From positions 62,001 through 126,000 of the forward strand of contig NZ_BMDJ01000002.1 of the NCBI RefSeq assembly GCF_014635725.1: a stretch of DNA of 64,000 nucleotides, in the 5' to 3' direction. Position 1 is the stretch's first letter. Each line of letters opens with the position of its first letter. Under the pieces are notes generated by a model. That model searched no databases. It saw only the letters and a program-made list of their open reading frames with translations, and had not been told where the DNA came from. Positions 16,397 through 26,408 of this stretch are shown here, piece by piece. The stretch comes from Pedobacter mendelii. Lineage in GTDB: Bacteria > Bacteroidota > Bacteroidia > Sphingobacteriales > Sphingobacteriaceae. Made by a program: the position numbers and the translations under genes.

Positions 16397-18751
16397 TTAA
16401 TTTACTCTCTGCGTTTCTTTAAAGGTGACTTGTTTTCTATTTCCTTTTACTTTAGCTTTCCCAAAGCTGTAACTCGCTGTTAGACTAAATCTTCTGCTAT
16501 CATAATAGTTGTTATAATACTGTGTGAAAGTATTGTAATACACTTTGCCCCTACTAACTGTCCCTTTCAAAATATCTTCTGCTGATGCGTTAAGTTGCAA
16601 TTTACCATCTAATAGTGAAGCTCTGAGTCCAATAGAAAGAAAACTTCTTCCTTCGCTGTAAACATTTCCCTGGGTGGCAGGCAAGGAGTGCCAGAAATTG
16701 AAGGTTCCACTAAAGGTTTTATTAATCTTAAAACTGTTAAAAATATTATAGTATACAGCAGCACCATCTTCTAGCAGTACATCCTGAATGGTAGATTTTG
16801 CTTTAACAAAATTCAAACTAACAAATTCGCGGTTCTCCCACCAAGGGAAAAATTTAATGGCAAATGTTGCTTCCAATCCACTGCTATATTGAGTTAGATA
16901 ATTCCGGTAATCAACAATTTTTAACGCCTCATTGACTGTAACAATACGACCATAACCGTCAACTAGTTTCTGCAAATAAAGTGTTAGAGAAAACATGTCC
17001 TTATATAAATAGGCAACTTCGGAATTATGGTTATATGAGGGTTGTAACGTGGGATTTCCTGTGGAATAAGTATATGGATTTGTATACCACCGGAATGGAT
17101 TAAGTGCACGAAAGTTTGGTCTATTTATCCTTTTAGAATAAGTTGCAGATAAGGTATTATTTTGATTTATTTTATAACTTAGATAGACAGAAGGGAATAG
17201 TCTTCCATATTTCCGATTAGTTTTTTCCCCTGTAGTTGGTGAATAGCCATCGATAATAGAATATTCATATCTCAACCCTGCTTTGGCTGACCACTTCTTA
17301 CCAAAGTCGCTTTGGATACTATAGTAAGCTGCAAGGTTCTGTTCTGAATATTGAAATACGTTAGCTTTTGTAGGATCCAATATAAAATTCCCGTTAAGTA
17401 AATTAAAATATCCTACATCGGAGTCGTTTTCAAAATTCGTGAATTTAAGGCCAGCTTCCATAGAAGCCCATTTATAAGGTAGGGTGAGATCGCTTTGTGC
17501 AGACCATATAATATAATTCAGGCCGCTTGTATTCCTGACTTGCTCTGCCATTCCATTACGGTTTGAAAATGTAGAGAAATCCACTTTCGTCTCTGGATCG
17601 GTTGAAAAATAATTAAAACCTGAGCTTAGCTTTTTCCCTTTTTTATCCAGTTTCTGGTCATAATATACATTTAGAGTCTGAGACAAAGATGGATTGAAAT
17701 GATTAGAATAGGTATTTAACACTGAATCAATGGTTTGAGCTGTTTTGTAAACCGAGGAATTTTCAATTTGCATCTTATAACTTGTTTTCCCAATGTCGTA
17801 GATTAGGCCAAAATTTGCTTTATCAGTGGCCTTGTAATCCATGGAAAGGTTCAAGCCGACCCCTCGCTGTATATCCTGGCGTTTGTCGCTGCTTAAGATA
17901 GAGTTTTCACCTATTACATCGAACTCTTCTGTTGGTCTGGTTTTTCTATAGTTCTGCCTAAACTTCCCTGAAATGGCAATTTTTTTGGATTGAAAATTTA
18001 GATTCAAGCTATTTGCATTTGCAGGAAAAGTCGTTTGAGCATAGGTAGAGCTTATGTCGCCACTCCATCCCAAATTTGGATTGCTTTTAAGAACAATATT
18101 GATCATGCCGCTATTGCCTTGTGCCTCGTATTTCGCTGGTGGAGTAGTCAATACTTCGATCTTTTCAACGTCATCGGATCTGAGTGATTTTAAATAGTTG
18201 ACAAGATCTGCACCACCTATGTTTACAATTCTTTCATTTATCATTACTGAAACTCCACTTTTTCCCGAAATAGACACTCCATTGCCATCTATTCGAAGCA
18301 TAGGTGTTAAAGCAAGCGCCTGCGTCAAGTCTGTTCCTTTGGCAGCTATAGAATTGCTGACATTAAATACAATTCTATCAATCTTTCTTTCCAATAATGG
18401 TTTACTAGCGGTTATTGTTACACCTTTAAGAATTACATCCGTACTTTTTTGAAGGTATAATAATATGGTAGTATCTCTATATACTTTTAGGCTGGTACGT
18501 ATCTCTTCCCTTCCAAGAAAACTTGCACTAATAATATATTGCCCAGAATTAACAGCATTGAAAATAAATTCACCATTCATATCAGAAAAAGTTGTTTTAA
18601 GGACATTGGTATCTCTCATAAGATTTAGTGAAACATTGGCAATAGGTCGTTTTGTTGTATCATTGATTTGCCCTTGGATTTTTAACTGTCCAAAACAATA
18701 AATGTTAAAAAAGCTAATAATTGTAAAAAGTAAAGTTGTATAAGTTTTCAT
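16397..18751 (-). CDS. Outer-membrane beta-barrel receptor (TonB-dependent receptor type)
   Basis: 784 residues with a signal peptide (NIYCFGQ), then a carboxypeptidase-regulatory-like domain (about 25-105, KIQGQINDTTKRPIANVSLN), a plug domain (about 110-225 with VTITASKP, GVSISGKSGVSVMINER, AQGNSGMINIVLK) and a C-terminal barrel (OMP_b-brl_3 type) ending in the aromatic RRFSLTASYSFGKAK. This architecture is common in Bacteroidetes and imports or exports unknown ligands across the outer membrane. No SusD partner, sigma/anti-sigma pair or other transporter is next to it. It is monocistronic with a 580-bp upstream gap. Confidence 0.88.
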   Translation of the reverse strand: MKTYTTLLFTIISFFNIYCFGQLKIQGQINDTTKRPIANVSLNLMRDTNVLKTTFSDMNGEFIFNAVNSGQYIISASFLGREEIRTSLKVYRDTTILLYLQKSTDVILKGVTITASKPLLERKIDRIVFNVSNSIAAKGTDLTQALALTPMLRIDGNGVSISGKSGVSVMINERIVNIGGADLVNYLKSLRSDDVEKIEVLTTPPAKYEAQGNSGMINIVLKSNPNLGWSGDISSTYAQTTFPANANSLNLNFQSKKIAISGKFRQNYRKTRPTEEFDVIGENSILSSDKRQDIQRGVGLNLSMDYKATDKANFGLIYDIGKTSYKMQIENSSVYKTAQTIDSVLNTYSNHFNPSLSQTLNVYYDQKLDKKGKKLSSGFNYFSTDPETKVDFSTFSNRNGMAEQVRNTSGLNYIIWSAQSDLTLPYKWASMEAGLKFTNFENDSDVGYFNLLNGNFILDPTKANVFQYSEQNLAAYYSIQSDFGKKWSAKAGLRYEYSIIDGYSPTTGEKTNRKYGRLFPSVYLSYKINQNNTLSATYSKRINRPNFRALNPFRWYTNPYTYSTGNPTLQPSYNHNSEVAYLYKDMFSLTLYLQKLVDGYGRIVTVNEALKIVDYRNYLTQYSSGLEATFAIKFFPWWENREFVSLNFVKAKSTIQDVLLEDGAAVYYNIFNSFKINKTFSGTFNFWHSLPATQGNVYSEGRSFLSIGLRASLLDGKLQLNASAEDILKGTVSRGKVYYNTFTQYYNNYYDSRRFSLTASYSFGKAKVKGNRKQVTFKETQRVN

Positions 18752-19297
18752 AATCGATAAATCATCCTGATAAAGGACATTAATTTTATTTTTATGTTGC
18801 TTACTTTATTTTTAAAATCATACCGGTTTTTTGTTATGTTTAATTATTTGGTTATCAAATTCATACATTAATTCAATCAACCAAAATGTTTTTGATACAT
18901 AACGGCAGAAGCGGTATAAAAAGGGCGCTTTCTGGGAAAAGCGCTTTAAGCCTGATAAAGTCGGCTTTAAAAAAAACTAAAAAATGAACAGTTAGGCAAA
19001 TAGATCGTAAATTCAGCTAATCAATAAAAGATCTTTGCCATGGAATATAAAATTTTAAAATCCGATTCCAAAAATGAACAAAGGTGTTCTAAAGTTGAAG
19101 CTTAGAGGTATCACCATCAATTAATTTTGATTAAAAACAATAGAAATCTTAAAGAACTGTAGGCTAAAACGATATAAAAAACTGATGTAAAAACCATGAA
19201 AAAAATCAATTATAAGCACTTGAGGATCAAAATATTACAAAATCAGAAAGCTAAAAAATTGACCAGATAAGGTTTAAACACAACGATTTTTAAAACA
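18752..19297. other. Long intergenic stretch upstream of the receptor
   Basis: About 550 bp without a supported gene. Two short hairpins are visible near 18928-18965 (GCGCTTT/AAAGCGC and AAGCC/GGCTT). A 33-codon ATG frame at 18885 is rich in Lys and Ser and is not convincing. The receptor promoter should lie at the left end; I cannot pick it with confidence. Confidence 0.5.
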
Positions 19298-19330
19298 AAA
19301 ATAGCTAACAATATGATTGTTAGCTATTTT
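19298..19330 (-). terminator. Intrinsic terminator of tRNA-Leu(GAG)
   Basis: A perfect 15-bp stem, AAAATAGCTAACAAT against ATTGTTAGCTATTTT, with a 3-base loop, begins 4 nt past the tRNA 3' end and is followed by TGTTTT on the minus strand. Confidence 0.85.
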
Positions 19331-19333
19331 AAG

Positions 19334-19420
19334 TGGTACTCAAGAGGAGATTCGAACTCCCACACCCATACAGGCGCCAGCCCCTCAAGCTGGTGCGTCT
19401 ACCAATTTCGCCACCTGAGC
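19334..19420 (-). tRNA. tRNA-Leu (anticodon GAG)
   Basis: 87 nt including an encoded CCA. Acceptor GCTCAGG pairs with CTTGAGT (two G-U pairs), D-arm GTGGCG...GACGC, anticodon stem CCAGC/GCTGG around loop TTGAGGG (GAG), a long variable arm as in class II tRNAs, and T-loop GTTCGAATC. It reads CUU/CUC codons. Confidence 0.95.
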
Positions 19421-19467
19421 TTTTATGTTGCAAATATAATTTAATTTTGGAGTTTGGAAACAGCGTT

Positions 19468-20232
19468 TTACAATTCAATTTTTAAACCATCATAAGCCAA
19501 CTTTATATTCGATGGTAAATCTTTTTCCACATCATCATGTAAACCCAAATTATGACTGATGTGTGTAAGATAAGTTGTTTGCGCTCCTACTTGCTGAGCA
19601 AATGCTATAGCCTCATTTAAAGTGAAATGAGAAATATGAGGTTCTATTTGCAAGGCATTAATAACCAATACTTTTGTACCTTTAATTTTTTCAAAAGATT
19701 CATCAGAAATGGTTTTAGCATCTGTTATATAAGTAAAACCTCCTATTCTATATCCGGTAATGGGCAGCAAATGATGCATGATTTCAATAGGAATTATAGT
19801 GCTTTCGCCAATCTTAAAATCTGCTCCGTTATGTACAGTATGAAGATTGATTTGTGGCAAGCCATGATATTTGGTTTCAGCGAAAATATAATGAAATTCC
19901 CGTTTTAAAGCCGTTTGTACTCGTTCGGTAGCATAAACATCAATTACCTTATGCAATAAATAATTAAAAGGGCGAATATCATCTAAACCTGCTATATGAT
20001 CTTTGTGTTCGTGGGTAAATAAAACTGCATCTAAATCTTTTACCTTTTCCCGTAAAAGCTGGCAACGAAAATCAGGACCGCTATCTACAACTATTGTTTT
20101 ATCATCAGTTTCGATTAAAATTGAAGTTCTTAATCGGTTATCCCTTTTATCTGTTGATTGACAAACTTCGCAATTACATGCAATTACAGGAACACCCTGC
20201 GATGTACCGGTGCCTAAAAAAGTAACTGTCAT
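19468..20232 (-). CDS. MBL-fold metallohydrolase (PhnP-like phosphodiesterase)
   Basis: 254 residues. The metallo-beta-lactamase motif THEHKDH supplies H74, H76, D78 and H79, and D50 in VVDSGPD and a later HHLLP and SHNLGLH supply further ligands. The N-terminal ACNCEVC (C19, C21, C24) is the extra zinc-binding cluster seen in PhnP, which hydrolyses cyclic ribose phosphates, so a phosphodiesterase role is likely. Start ATG at 20232. It lies 46 bp downstream of a small conserved gene on the same strand. Confidence 0.85.
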   Translation of the reverse strand: MTVTFLGTGTSQGVPVIACNCEVCQSTDKRDNRLRTSILIETDDKTIVVDSGPDFRCQLLREKVKDLDAVLFTHEHKDHIAGLDDIRPFNYLLHKVIDVYATERVQTALKREFHYIFAETKYHGLPQINLHTVHNGADFKIGESTIIPIEIMHHLLPITGYRIGGFTYITDAKTISDESFEKIKGTKVLVINALQIEPHISHFTLNEAIAFAQQVGAQTTYLTHISHNLGLHDDVEKDLPSNIKLAYDGLKIEL

Positions 20233-20278
20233 TGTAAAAAACTTTCCTTTCTATAGGTGTATGCTGTTTGTATCTGCA

Positions 20279-20551
20279 TTAAAATAATTCAGTTTGCTGT
20301 AAAGATTGAAAAAATTGTCTTTGTTTATCGTCGAGCATATTTTCATCTGCTGTAGTTTGCTTAACCAAATTAACTAAAGCAGCAATTTTTCCTTCTAAGT
20401 TGGAAAATTTATTGACCACGATGATTTTATTATGCTCAAGCAGGCAAGAACCTGTTTTAAAGCTTCCCTTCTCGTAACGAACCTTAAAACCCATTGCAAA
20501 AAGCAATTGCTCTAATTTTTCTAAAGTATGGTTTGTTAGTGGCAACGACAT
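20279..20551 (-). CDS. Conserved hypothetical protein (90 aa)
   Basis: No domain recognised. It is a soluble alpha/beta-looking protein: TLEKLEQLLFAMGFKVRYEKG, KIIVVNKFSNLEGKIAALVN, and a Gln-rich helix at the end. The clean ATG, short gap to the PhnP-like gene and balanced composition argue for a real gene, probably in one transcript with that gene. Confidence 0.6.
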   Translation of the reverse strand: MSLPLTNHTLEKLEQLLFAMGFKVRYEKGSFKTGSCLLEHNKIIVVNKFSNLEGKIAALVNLVKQTTADENMLDDKQRQFFQSLQQTELF

Positions 20552-20799
20552 TAGAACAAACTTAGAGAAATATGAGCAGCATTCATAAACACAAGGATGA
20601 TTTTTTTACCACCTTATGCACTTAAGCAAAAGTCAACTTACAAACAATCATATCGGGCTTAAATAGTTTTATATTTCTGATATGGTTTATCTCTTATCTG
20701 TTGCTCATCAAAAAAACTGAGTTACTGATAATTTAAGATGCTGAAATGAATTTACTTCGTAGCTTGACGCTTTGCAACAGGTTAGCATAAAAATAGTTT
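20552..20799. other. Intergenic stretch, promoter side only
   Basis: About 250 bp, AT-rich, no gene seen. It must contain the promoter for the two minus-strand genes to its left; nothing else is recognised. Confidence 0.5.
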
Positions 20800-20831
20800 A
20801 AAAAAAAGGTTCAGCTGTTTCCAACTGAACC
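20800..20831 (-). terminator. Intrinsic terminator after lolA
   Basis: On the minus strand GGTTCAG and CTGAACC form a stem around TTGGAAACAG, followed by a run of eight T. It lies 36 bp past the lolA stop. Confidence 0.85.
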
Positions 20832-20866
20832 CTCTAAAAATCTTATTCCGCGAAGCGGGAAGAAAA

Positions 20867-21517
20867 TTATCTTAAATCTACCACTTCAACACCTGGATAT
20901 TTCTTGGCATCAAATGCAAAAGTAGTTTCAGGTACATTTACATTAGGTAAAAAGGTTTTCACATTGTAAGTGTATTTATTTCCATTTTTGTCAAACAGCA
21001 CAACGTTTGCAATTTGTTTAGCAGCTTTATCTATACTTAAACGAACTTTAAATATTGACTTTTTAGCATCAGTAGGCGTTAAATCTATCATTTGATAAGT
21101 TTTGGCACCAGCTTTTTCTTCGCCTGTATAAACATATTTAAAACCTTTCTCGTAAACCGTAAATATTTTAGCGGGATTAATTGCATCACCACTATTATCT
21201 ACATTACTTACCTGCACTTCTTTATCCTTTTTTAGATAAGTCCATTGGCTTTTGCCATCGCTAAACAACTCTTGATTGGTCATGGCTACCTTGTATTTAT
21301 TAGAGTTGGCTTTAACATATAAAGTGCCTTGTTGTGTTTCTTTAACCTTAGCTTTTGGATTATCTAAAGTGAAAGTAAAATCGGTTTTAACAATATTATA
21401 CGATTTATATTTTTTACTCACATCAGCTAAAATTGCTTTAGCTTTCGCATCAGTTTGAGCATAGGTTGATGTTGTAAAAGCAACTACAACCAGTAATGCT
21501 GAAATTAATTTCTTCAT
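20867..21517 (-). CDS. lolA: Outer-membrane lipoprotein carrier protein LolA
   Basis: 216 residues with a signal peptide ending TSTYAQ. The mature protein is the LolA/LolB half-barrel: SYNIVKTDFTFTLDNP, QQGTLYVKANSNKYKVAM, ELFSDGKSQWTYLKKDKEVQV, and IFKVRLSIDKAAKQIANVVL. It chaperones lipoproteins through the periplasm to the outer membrane. It follows ftsK by 60 bp, an association seen in many Bacteroidetes and Proteobacteria, and ends at a strong terminator. A LolD-like ATPase lies elsewhere in the window. Confidence 0.9.
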   Translation of the reverse strand: MKKLISALLVVVAFTTSTYAQTDAKAKAILADVSKKYKSYNIVKTDFTFTLDNPKAKVKETQQGTLYVKANSNKYKVAMTNQELFSDGKSQWTYLKKDKEVQVSNVDNSGDAINPAKIFTVYEKGFKYVYTGEEKAGAKTYQMIDLTPTDAKKSIFKVRLSIDKAAKQIANVVLFDKNGNKYTYNVKTFLPNVNVPETTFAFDAKKYPGVEVVDLR

Positions 21518-21577
21518 CTTTTCTTTTTTAAATTTTCCTTTGAATCATTAGAGTAGATTTTTTCCTATTAGTTTAAT

Positions 21578-24175
21578 CTAATCTTTGCTATTCATGCTAT
21601 TCAAGAACTGTTCCAAAGAATATTCATCAGGATATAAAACTTCACGGGCTTTACTGCCCTCAAAAGGACCAACAATACCCGCAGCTTCTAGTTGATCGAT
21701 AATTCTACCGGCTCTGTTGTAACCCAACTTCAATTTACGCTGTATTAATGATGTAGAACCCTGCTGATGCATAACTATCAGTCTTGCAGCATCCTCAAAA
21801 AACTTATCCCGCTCATTTGGGTCGAAATCTGCCTTGCTTCCCTCTCCTGCCTCATCAACGTATTCCGGCAGTTGATAAGCATCAGAGTAGCCCCGTTGGT
21901 TGCCAATGTATTCAGAAATTCTATCCACCTCAGGTGTATCAACGAAAGCACACTGTAGCCTGATTAAGTCGCTACCTGTAGATAAAAGCATATCTCCGCG
22001 ACCAATCAACTGGTCTGCACCACCGCTATCTAAAATCGTCCTGGAGTCAATTTTAGATAAAACCCTAAATGCCAACCTCGCAGGGAAGTTCGCCTTAATT
22101 GTACCGGTAATAATATTAACCGACGGACGCTGAGTGGCCAAAACCAGGTGAATTCCAATGGCACGGGCCAATTGTGCTAAACGGGCAATCGGTGCCTCAA
22201 CTTCTTTACCTGCTGTCATCATTAAATCGGCAAACTCATCAACCACCAATACAATAAAAGGTAAAAATCGATGCCCGTTATTTGGGTTTAATTTACGCTT
22301 GATGAATTTATCGTTATACTCTTTTAAGTTTCTAACCTGCGCATCCTTTAATAAATCGTAACGCTGATCCATTTCGATACATAAAGAGTTTAAAGTATTA
22401 ACCACCTTTTTAGTATCAGTAATAATCGCGTCGGCCTCTCCAGGTAATTTAGCTAGGAAATGTCGCTCAATTCTATTAAATAAAGTTAACTCAACTTTTT
22501 TCGGATCAACCAATACAAACTTTAGCTGCGCCGGATGTTTTTTAAATAATAGTGAAACCAGAATTGCGTTAATACCAACCGATTTACCCTGTCCGGTTGC
22601 ACCTGCAACCAACAAATGCGGCATTTTAGCTAAATCGGCAATAAAGACCTCATTACTAATGGTTTTACCCAAAGCAATTGGTAAATCCATGGTATTTTGA
22701 GTCCACTTCTCGGTATTTAAAATGCTTCTCATCGGCACCATTTCAGGGTGTTGATTTGGCACCTCAATACCAATTGTTCCCTTTCCGGGCATTGGTGCAA
22801 TAATACGAATACCCAAAGCCGCTAAAGAAAGCGCAATATCATCTTCTAGGTTTTTAATTTTCGAAATCCGAACTCCAGGGGCAGGAATAATTTCGTAAAG
22901 TGTAACAGTTGGACCAATCGTAGCCTTAATCTTATCAATTTCTATATTGTAGTGATTAAGCGTTTCAACAATTTTATTTTTATTGGCCTCTAATTCCTCG
23001 GCATTAACCGAAATTTTGTTAGTACCATAATTCTCTAATAAATCAATGGTTGGATATTTGTAACCTGCTAAATCCAGTTTTTCGTCGTAATTACCAAATT
23101 GTTCCACTAAATCTTCCGATTTTTTTTCTTCTTCGGTTTTTTGAATGGTAAAGCTTGGTTGCTTTTCTTCTTCATCAATTGTTGGCTCAACCGTTAAAGG
23201 CATTGCTGCAGCCGAAGTTGCTAAAGGCAAATTCGTAGCCAAAGGCGATAAAGCCACTGGCGCAATCACATCTTCCTTTTCATCATTTCCCTCGTAACGA
23301 CTTGGTTGTATAACTACGTTTTGCTGTCTGCGTTCGTTATTTACAGGTGGCTTGTCGCGTAGAGGGAACTCAATCGGTTCTGATGGTTCATCAACTGAAC
23401 GATTATGCACAAATTTCTCCCTGACTTCATTTACATAATCCGGTGTTTCGTTATCTAGGTAAACTTCCTTTTCCTTACGTTCTGGAAATTTGAAATCGAT
23501 GTTATAAGCGATAATTAAAATGGTTAATCCTGCAAATGCAATTAATCCAGCCACACCAGCAGCACCAATTTGCGCAACCAACAATTTATTGCTCCAATAA
23601 CCAAACTCCCCCTCAATGTAATGTGGCGATTCAGACCAAAAACTATGTGCAAAACCGAGGGTTAATGAAATAAATAGCAAGAAAAAAAAGCTGTAGCCTA
23701 ATGTTTTTGAAATGGAAAGGATTTTAACTTTGAACAATAATCTATAGCCAATAATAAAGAATGCTAAAACGAATAAAAAAGAAGCGATTCCGAACCACTC
23801 GTATATAAACTGGTGCGATAGCAAAGCACCGAATTTACCTAACCAGTTTTGTACCACAGGTACCAAAACTCCAGAATCTTTAAGCTCTTCAGCAGTTTTA
23901 AATAAATTCCCCCAACCGCCGTTTGCATCAATTACATAACTCTGGTCATCTTGCCAGGTAAATAAGTACGATGTAAAGGCGATTAAAAAATAAAGTGAAA
24001 GTATAACAAAAAACAGACCTATAATTTTTATTGCACGGCCATCCTGCAAGTCGAAATTTGGCAAATATTCTCTTTTCTCTTTCGGCTGGCGACTAGATGA
24101 TAATCTGCTTGAAGCATTTTCAGCACCCTTATCTCTGAATGTGTTGGTTTTAAACTGGTTTCCCTTTAACGCCAT
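21578..24175 (-). CDS. ftsK: DNA translocase FtsK/SpoIIIE
   Basis: 865 residues. Four or five transmembrane helices occupy about residues 48-225, a low-complexity acidic linker about 230-370, then the alpha/beta motor domain with Walker A GATGQGKS (about residue 525), Walker B FIVLVVDEFADLMM, and the C-terminal winged-helix gamma domain (MHQQGSTSLIQRKLKLGYNRAGRIIDQLEAAGIVG) that reads polar sequences. It pumps chromosome dimers through the closing septum for XerCD resolution. It is followed by lolA. Confidence 0.96.
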   Translation of the reverse strand: MALKGNQFKTNTFRDKGAENASSRLSSSRQPKEKREYLPNFDLQDGRAIKIIGLFFVILSLYFLIAFTSYLFTWQDDQSYVIDANGGWGNLFKTAEELKDSGVLVPVVQNWLGKFGALLSHQFIYEWFGIASFLFVLAFFIIGYRLLFKVKILSISKTLGYSFFFLLFISLTLGFAHSFWSESPHYIEGEFGYWSNKLLVAQIGAAGVAGLIAFAGLTILIIAYNIDFKFPERKEKEVYLDNETPDYVNEVREKFVHNRSVDEPSEPIEFPLRDKPPVNNERRQQNVVIQPSRYEGNDEKEDVIAPVALSPLATNLPLATSAAAMPLTVEPTIDEEEKQPSFTIQKTEEEKKSEDLVEQFGNYDEKLDLAGYKYPTIDLLENYGTNKISVNAEELEANKNKIVETLNHYNIEIDKIKATIGPTVTLYEIIPAPGVRISKIKNLEDDIALSLAALGIRIIAPMPGKGTIGIEVPNQHPEMVPMRSILNTEKWTQNTMDLPIALGKTISNEVFIADLAKMPHLLVAGATGQGKSVGINAILVSLLFKKHPAQLKFVLVDPKKVELTLFNRIERHFLAKLPGEADAIITDTKKVVNTLNSLCIEMDQRYDLLKDAQVRNLKEYNDKFIKRKLNPNNGHRFLPFIVLVVDEFADLMMTAGKEVEAPIARLAQLARAIGIHLVLATQRPSVNIITGTIKANFPARLAFRVLSKIDSRTILDSGGADQLIGRGDMLLSTGSDLIRLQCAFVDTPEVDRISEYIGNQRGYSDAYQLPEYVDEAGEGSKADFDPNERDKFFEDAARLIVMHQQGSTSLIQRKLKLGYNRAGRIIDQLEAAGIVGPFEGSKAREVLYPDEYSLEQFLNSMNSKD

Positions 24176-25084
24176 TTTTATTTAATAGTAAAATATTAGT
24201 TAACAAACTTAGATAAAACTGCGCAGCATTCATTAAAGCCTTCAAAAAAAAATCATAACACTTCATAATTGTTGTCATTATGAACAATTTAATCGTTCTC
24301 TCCCATTCCTTTAAAAAAAATAACACAGAGGAAATTAAAATATATTTTGTATCCATTCCGTTTTATAAGTTGCCTTAAGTTAAATAAATTTTTTCGACAA
24401 GGATTAAACCTTAAACTGAAAAATCTGTCTATTATTTTAACGACACAAAAGTTGTTACGTTTTGTCAAATGAAACGGATTTTGTTTTAGGTTTTGTCCTG
24501 TTTTGCCTGGAGAGGTGAAACAGGATTTTTTTTTGAAAATGCAGGCACTCTTATTTTAGCTAATCCAGCACTGCTATCCATTACAAGAAAATTATAGAGA
24601 AAGCAATAACCTAATAAAGCATGGGTGCCAGGAAGGTGGTAAATGTATGCTTTCACATTAGGCTGATGCCTATGATTGTCTGGTCTTTCGGTAAACAAAA
24701 ACAAACCTAGACTGATTTCTTTCCCTATTACATTGAAAAAGAATATAATGCGGTAAAAATTTCCAATGGCTCAAATACCAACAGGCTGGAAAAATTTAAA
24801 ATCCGAACTTTATTTCTTTCATAAAGATTTCTTGGCTGCGCTCGAAAAGACGATTTTTTCTTCCCGTCATTTTAGGCGGAATCGAGCTAAATAGCAGCTA
24901 GTCCTCTTCAATAAAGTAAAAACCAGTTTTTACAACCTGCCAATCTAATTACCCTTGATTTCAATCAACAGATTGTAAACAAATTTTTAAATGGCAGTAC
25001 CCTTCTGTATTTTTAGGTAAAAATTTCTAAACGCTATTAATTTTTTGTTAATTTAAATCGATTATTTGAAATAAAATTCATCAC
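24176..25084. other. Long intergenic stretch (909 bp) with an orphan terminator
   Basis: No convincing gene. It contains the promoter region of ftsK, a well-formed plus-strand terminator (24496-24534, listed separately) with no gene in front of it, and the promoter of the ankyrin gene. A 72-codon frame on the minus strand (24486-24704) begins and ends in non-coding-looking sequence and reads through the terminator hairpin. Confidence 0.6.
24496..24534 (+). terminator. Intrinsic terminator without an upstream gene
   Basis: TCCTGTTT (24496-24503) pairs with AAACAGGA (24518-24525), followed by nine T. The sequence before it on this strand, back to the divergent ftsK start, holds no ORF, so the hairpin may end a small RNA. 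Confidence 0.65.
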
Positions 25085-25738
25085 ATGGATATAGCGCAGC
25101 TCGAAGAACAAATTGAGGCAGGAAATTTAAATGCAGTAAAAGAAATTTTGGTTCAAAATCCTAAATTGGCCAATACCAATACCTCACATCGTATTTCGCC
25201 ATTATTGTTAGCTTGCTATTACAAAAAGCAAGATATAGCCAATTTAATTGCAGAATTTACAGATGAATTGACATTATTTGAAGCTTGTGCGGTTGGCAAA
25301 TTTGATTCAGCTACTTTATTAATTTTTCAAAACCCTAATGAAATTAATGAATTTTCGGAAGATGGTTTTACGCCTTTAGGTTTAGCTTGCTACTTCGGCC
25401 ATGAAGATTTAGTAAAATTCTTAGTTTTAAAAGGCGCTGATGTAAACTTGGCATCAAAAAATGGATTCAATGTTTTCCCAATTCATTCGGCTGTGGCAGC
25501 AAACAATATTAACATTACAAAAATCCTATTAGATAACGGCGCCTATCCGAATGTTTGTCAGAAAGCAGGTTTGGCTCCATTACACACCGCAGCACAACTG
25601 GGAAATATAGAATTGATAATTCTACTGTTAGAACATGGCGCAGAAGTAAATTTACGCATGGAAGGTGGAAAACTACCTGCAGATTTAGCTGCAGAAAAAG
25701 GCTTTAATGAAATTGCAGAGATTTTAAGGGAAGATTAA
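25085..25738 (+). CDS. Ankyrin-repeat protein
   Basis: 217 residues made almost entirely of ankyrin repeats. Five units are readable: SHRISPLLLACYYKKQDIAN, DGFTPLGLACYFGHEDLVKF, NVFPIHSAVAANNINITKIL, GLAPLHTAAQLGNIELIILL and GKLPADLAAEKGFNEIAEIL, each with the TPLHxAA-type turn. It has no signal peptide, so is cytoplasmic; it probably mediates protein binding. Single gene; partner unknown. Confidence 0.92.
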   Translation: MDIAQLEEQIEAGNLNAVKEILVQNPKLANTNTSHRISPLLLACYYKKQDIANLIAEFTDELTLFEACAVGKFDSATLLIFQNPNEINEFSEDGFTPLGLACYFGHEDLVKFLVLKGADVNLASKNGFNVFPIHSAVAANNINITKILLDNGAYPNVCQKAGLAPLHTAAQLGNIELIILLLEHGAEVNLRMEGGKLPADLAAEKGFNEIAEILRED

Positions 25739-25804
25739 ACAGTTACCAATTCTCAGATTCTAGTTTTGCTTTTCACAACTGCAAACTACTAACTGTCAAC
25801 TGAA

Positions 25805-26023
25805 CTATTCCCAAATCCTTAACCGCATTTTTTTCATGTAGGTTCTAATATCCAAAACAACTGCTGCCAAAAAATAGAATAATATCGGAAAACCTACTGC
25901 CAGAAAAGAGGAATAAATAAAAAAGAGGCGAACTTTCGCTGTACTCATATTTAACTTGTTTGCCAAATAAGTAGAAACACCAAAACTCTGTTGTTCGAAA
26001 TAGACTATGATTTTTTGAAACAT
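25805..26023 (-). CDS. PspC-domain small membrane protein
   Basis: 72 residues from the ATG at 26023; the upstream TTG is not used. It has the PspC pattern: FGVSTYLANKLNMSTAKVRLFFIYSSFL, then one hydrophobic helix, then a basic tail. PspC proteins sit in the inner membrane and in other bacteria take part in envelope-stress signalling. It is a short stand-alone version. Confidence 0.8.
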   Translation of the reverse strand: MFQKIIVYFEQQSFGVSTYLANKLNMSTAKVRLFFIYSSFLAVGFPILFYFLAAVVLDIRTYMKKMRLRIWE

Positions 26024-26139
26024 TTTAAGCTGATTTAAACCACATTTACAAAACAATTAATCGTTTTTCAAACCCTAATTTAGCTAAAATATTCAATTAA
26101 AACACTTAAACAAAAATTTGCAATGCAATTTTAAAGCTT

Positions 26140-26355
26140 TTACTCCAAAACCAGCTTCTCGAAATCCTGCTTATTCTCATGTTTTATGAACAGCGTTTGT
26201 GGGTCTTCCAAAGCTGAATACTTTTTCTTCAACTCGTTTTTAAACTTTTCTATATCTACTCCAGCATTCAAAATCACAGTTAAAGCATCAGCATTACCTC
26301 TAACTTCGATAATTTTATCGGGATAAAGTTCTTTAAGTTCATGTGGAAATTCCAT
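26140..26355 (-). CDS. Conserved hypothetical protein (71 aa)
   Basis: A small soluble protein, MEFPHELKELYPDKIIEVRG then a strand-helix-strand, rich in Lys and Glu. No family recognised. It lies 53 bp after the DUF2851 gene on the same strand, so it is likely the second gene of that transcript. Confidence 0.6.
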   Translation of the reverse strand: MEFPHELKELYPDKIIEVRGNADALTVILNAGVDIEKFKNELKKKYSALEDPQTLFIKHENKQDFEKLVLE

Positions 26356-26408
26356 AATGGATAAACCAATTAAAGGGTAGAAAGTTTGACGAAATTTAAA
26401 TAGAGATT

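Noticed and set aside
18885..18986. 33-codon ATG frame between the receptor gene and tRNA-Leu
   Set aside because: Lys/Ser-rich, overlaps two small hairpins, no promoter; no support as a gene.
24486..24704. 72-codon frame on the minus strand in the ftsK-ankyrin gap
   Set aside because: Runs through a terminator hairpin, has an unusual composition for this genome and no recognisable domain; more likely chance.
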